Source: Stenotrophomonas maltophilia R551-3 (GTDB lineage Bacteria; Pseudomonadota; Gammaproteobacteria; Xanthomonadales; Xanthomonadaceae). From it: a stretch of 64,000 nucleotides of DNA. The translations under genes and the position numbers were made by a program. Of the stretch, positions 62,975-64,000 are shown piece after piece. The notes under the pieces were generated by a model. The model ran no database searches. It was not told the DNA's origin and saw only the letters and a list, made by a program, of their open reading frames with translations. The stretch's first letter is position 1; each line of letters opens with the position of its first letter. Location of the stretch: NCBI RefSeq assembly GCF_000020665.1, contig NC_011071.1, positions 3,214,501 to 3,278,500 of the forward strand, in the 5' to 3' direction.

Positions 62975-63361
62975 ATGGTCCGCGTACTACCCGAGCCGCC
63001 ATCGAGACCCGCTTTGGGCACCCGCCAGGCCCCTGTGGCCGTACAACCTGACGCTGAACCAGCACCCATCGACTGCCGCCGTTGTGACGCGGTCTGTTGC
63101 CGGTTGCCGGTCCTGCTGCAGCCCGGCGACCACGTGCCCGGCCAGTTCCTGTCGCGCGACACCCACGGCCGTGCCGTGATGGCGCGCAACGAGGAAGGCT
63201 GGTGTGCGGCAATCGATCCGTATCACCTGCGCTGCACGATCTATTCGCAGCGCCCGGCGATCTGCCGCCAGTTCTCGATGGGCGGCGACGACTGCCGCCG
63301 CGAGCGGCAGGACTACCTGCGCCAGGCCGAGTCCTGCGCGCTTTCCTCCCCTTCCACCTGA
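62975..63361 (+). CDS. YkgJ-type cysteine cluster protein
   Basis: This protein of about 128 residues carries a cysteine cluster characteristic of the YkgJ/CxxCxxCC family. DCRRCDAVCCRLPVLL is the core, RCTIYSQRPAICRQF is the second part, and a last Cys is in GGDDCRRERQDYL. The family is thought to bind Zn or Fe-S, with no proven role. The start is uncertain; ATG 62975 or 62957 are both possible, neither with a clear ribosome site. A 60-residue basic protein gene follows by 11 nt. Confidence 0.8.
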   Translation: MVRVLPEPPSRPALGTRQAPVAVQPDAEPAPIDCRRCDAVCCRLPVLLQPGDHVPGQFLSRDTHGRAVMARNEEGWCAAIDPYHLRCTIYSQRPAICRQFSMGGDDCRRERQDYLRQAESCALSSPST

Positions 63362-63372
63362 CAGGAGCCACC

Positions 63373-63555
63373 ATGCCCCGCAAGGCAAAGACCCCCGCGA
63401 AGGCCAGCAACAGCATCCGCAGTGAACGCAAGGGCGCATCCGCCAGCACCGTGGTCAGCAGCGACTCGATCGCTTCGGACCTGGCCGCGTTCCGCAAGAG
63501 CGGTGGCAAGATCGAAGTTCTCGGTACCACCTGGGCGCTGAAGAAAGCCAGCTGA
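63373..63555 (+). CDS. Small basic protein of unknown function
   Basis: This 60-residue protein has a basic, low-complexity N-terminal half (MPRKAKTPAKASNS, then RSERKGAS) and a more regular end DSIASDLAAFRKSGGKIEVLG. The Ser/Lys/Ala composition suggests nucleic-acid contact, but there is no domain evidence. The ATG at 63373 follows AGGAGCC, so the start is good. It is probably co-transcribed with the YkgJ-type gene 11 nt upstream. A 10-bp GC hairpin follows its stop. Confidence 0.68.
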   Translation: MPRKAKTPAKASNSIRSERKGASASTVVSSDSIASDLAAFRKSGGKIEVLGTTWALKKAS

Positions 63556-63566
63556 CCCTCCCCCGA

Positions 63567-63589
63567 CCGCGGCGGCGCTGCCGCCGCGG
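63567..63589. terminator. GC-rich hairpin between convergent genes
   Basis: CCGCGGCGGC and GCCGCCGCGG form a 10-bp stem with a GCT loop between the 60-residue protein gene and the DUF4097 gene. There is no T-run. Confidence 0.45.
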
Positions 63590-63604
63590 CCTGCCGGACC
63601 GCGC

Positions 63605-64000
63605 TCAGCGGTCCAGGCGTACCCGTACGCTGCCCGAATGCGATTCGATGCGGATGTCACCGTCACCGCCGCCCAGTCGTGTGTCCAGTCGGCTGCCCGG
63701 CCCATAACGCGGCCGCTCGACGTTACCGGCGTCACTGTTGATCGAACCACTGAAGCTGTTCACCGACAGCTGTGCCGACACAGTGCGCGGCAAGCGCAGG
63801 TTGACCGATGCACTCACCGACTCGACATTGATGCGGCCACCCGGTGCCAGTCCGGTCGCCGCCAGGTCAATGCCACCGGATACCGTCTCCACCGCCAGCC
63901 GCTGGATGCGTCCAGCATCGACATCGACCCGGCCCGATACGGTCTGCGCACCGATATCACCTGACACTCCCCCGCCCGCCTCGATGCGGCCACTGACCGT
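63605..64000 (-). CDS. DUF4097 beta-helix-like protein, C-terminal part, cut by window edge
   Basis: The frame is open to the right edge and ends at 63605, so only about 131 residues are visible. The sequence is made of repeated beta-strand phrases with VSG turns: QTVSGRVDVDAG, ETVSGGIDLAATG, ESVSASVNLRLP, NSFSGSINSDAG and ESHSGSVRVRLD. This is the DUF4097 (DUF4098/LiaG-like) fold. The function is unknown, often envelope-associated; the N-terminus and any signal lie outside the window. A GTG at 63967 is internal, not a start. Confidence 0.85.
   Translation of the reverse strand, partial: TVSGRIEAGGGVSGDIGAQTVSGRVDVDAGRIQRLAVETVSGGIDLAATGLAPGGRINVESVSASVNLRLPRTVSAQLSVNSFSGSINSDAGNVERPRYGPGSRLDTRLGGGDGDIRIESHSGSVRVRLDR

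Overview
The window reads as chromosomal DNA of a Stenotrophomonas, most likely the S. maltophilia complex. The grounds are high GC, dense coding, gammaproteobacterial (Xanthomonadaceae-type) gene order, and many short GTAG-headed palindromes of the SMAG/REP type known from S. maltophilia. Gene names rest on motif and family recognition from the translated sequence; no database search was run.

Layout. 1-5.5 kb: the 3' end of an IS110-type transposase, glutathione reductase, a DUF418 membrane protein, SlyD, and two tandem NlpC/P60 cell-wall hydrolases. 5.5-10.1 kb: a 101-bp tandem duplication at the 3' end of a cation symporter gene, a lipoprotein alkaline phosphatase with a coupled small secreted protein, and a 530-bp repeat cluster. 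10.1-12.6 kb: tilS, xseB, ispA. 12.7-22.7 kb: DUF4870, then pmbA(tldE), darP, tldD, yhdP, rng and maf. The last four (tldD to maf) run leftward as the familiar maf-rng-yhdP-tldD cluster. 22.8-29 kb: a SIMPL-domain protein, TonB, a TonB-dependent receptor and an APC permease. 29.1-36.4 kb: an alpha/beta hydrolase, tRNA-Asn, and the leftward block leuS-lptE-holA-nadD-rsfS-rlmH, which joins translation, LPS export, replication, NAD synthesis and ribosome maturation. 36.4-41.5 kb: a DUF998 protein, a CnoX-like thioredoxin, and a coupled pair of a LysM/FecR periplasmic protein and a CHASE2-GGDEF diguanylate cyclase. 41.5-49.1 kb: thioesterase-like, FG-GAP-like and unknown proteins, DUF502, a queuosine-precursor transporter, a DUF885 peptidase, a class C beta-lactamase-like hydrolase and a VOC protein. 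49.1-53.5 kb: a second repeat cluster, DUF2147, metG, a HAD phosphatase, a short RnfB, and a third repeat cluster. 53.5-64 kb: RidA, MprF and a convergent AcvB/VirJ-type protein, DUF998 plus a 57-residue OXLD1-like protein, an HD hydrolase, a transglutaminase/TPR protein, YjdM, a YegD-type Hsp70, a YkgJ-type cysteine-cluster protein, a 60-residue basic protein and the 3' end of a DUF4097 gene.

Most of the window is ordinary core genome. I see no prophage, secretion system, CRISPR array or defence island. The most unusual material is in the intergenic repeats. Three copies of a composite module (about 180-230 bp) share conserved internal CATGGATG-type hairpins enclosed by 25-26 bp perfect stems whose sequence varies with both arms changing together. 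A second palindrome family headed GGGGTCAGATCC also shows paired arm changes and sits beside two of these modules. Other points for a second look are a symporter lacking the usual sodium-site residues, an intrinsic terminator in the darP leader, start codons placed 6-7 nt after -10-like boxes (possible leaderless mRNAs), the MprF/AcvB-like pair, and the FecR/CHASE2-GGDEF pair.
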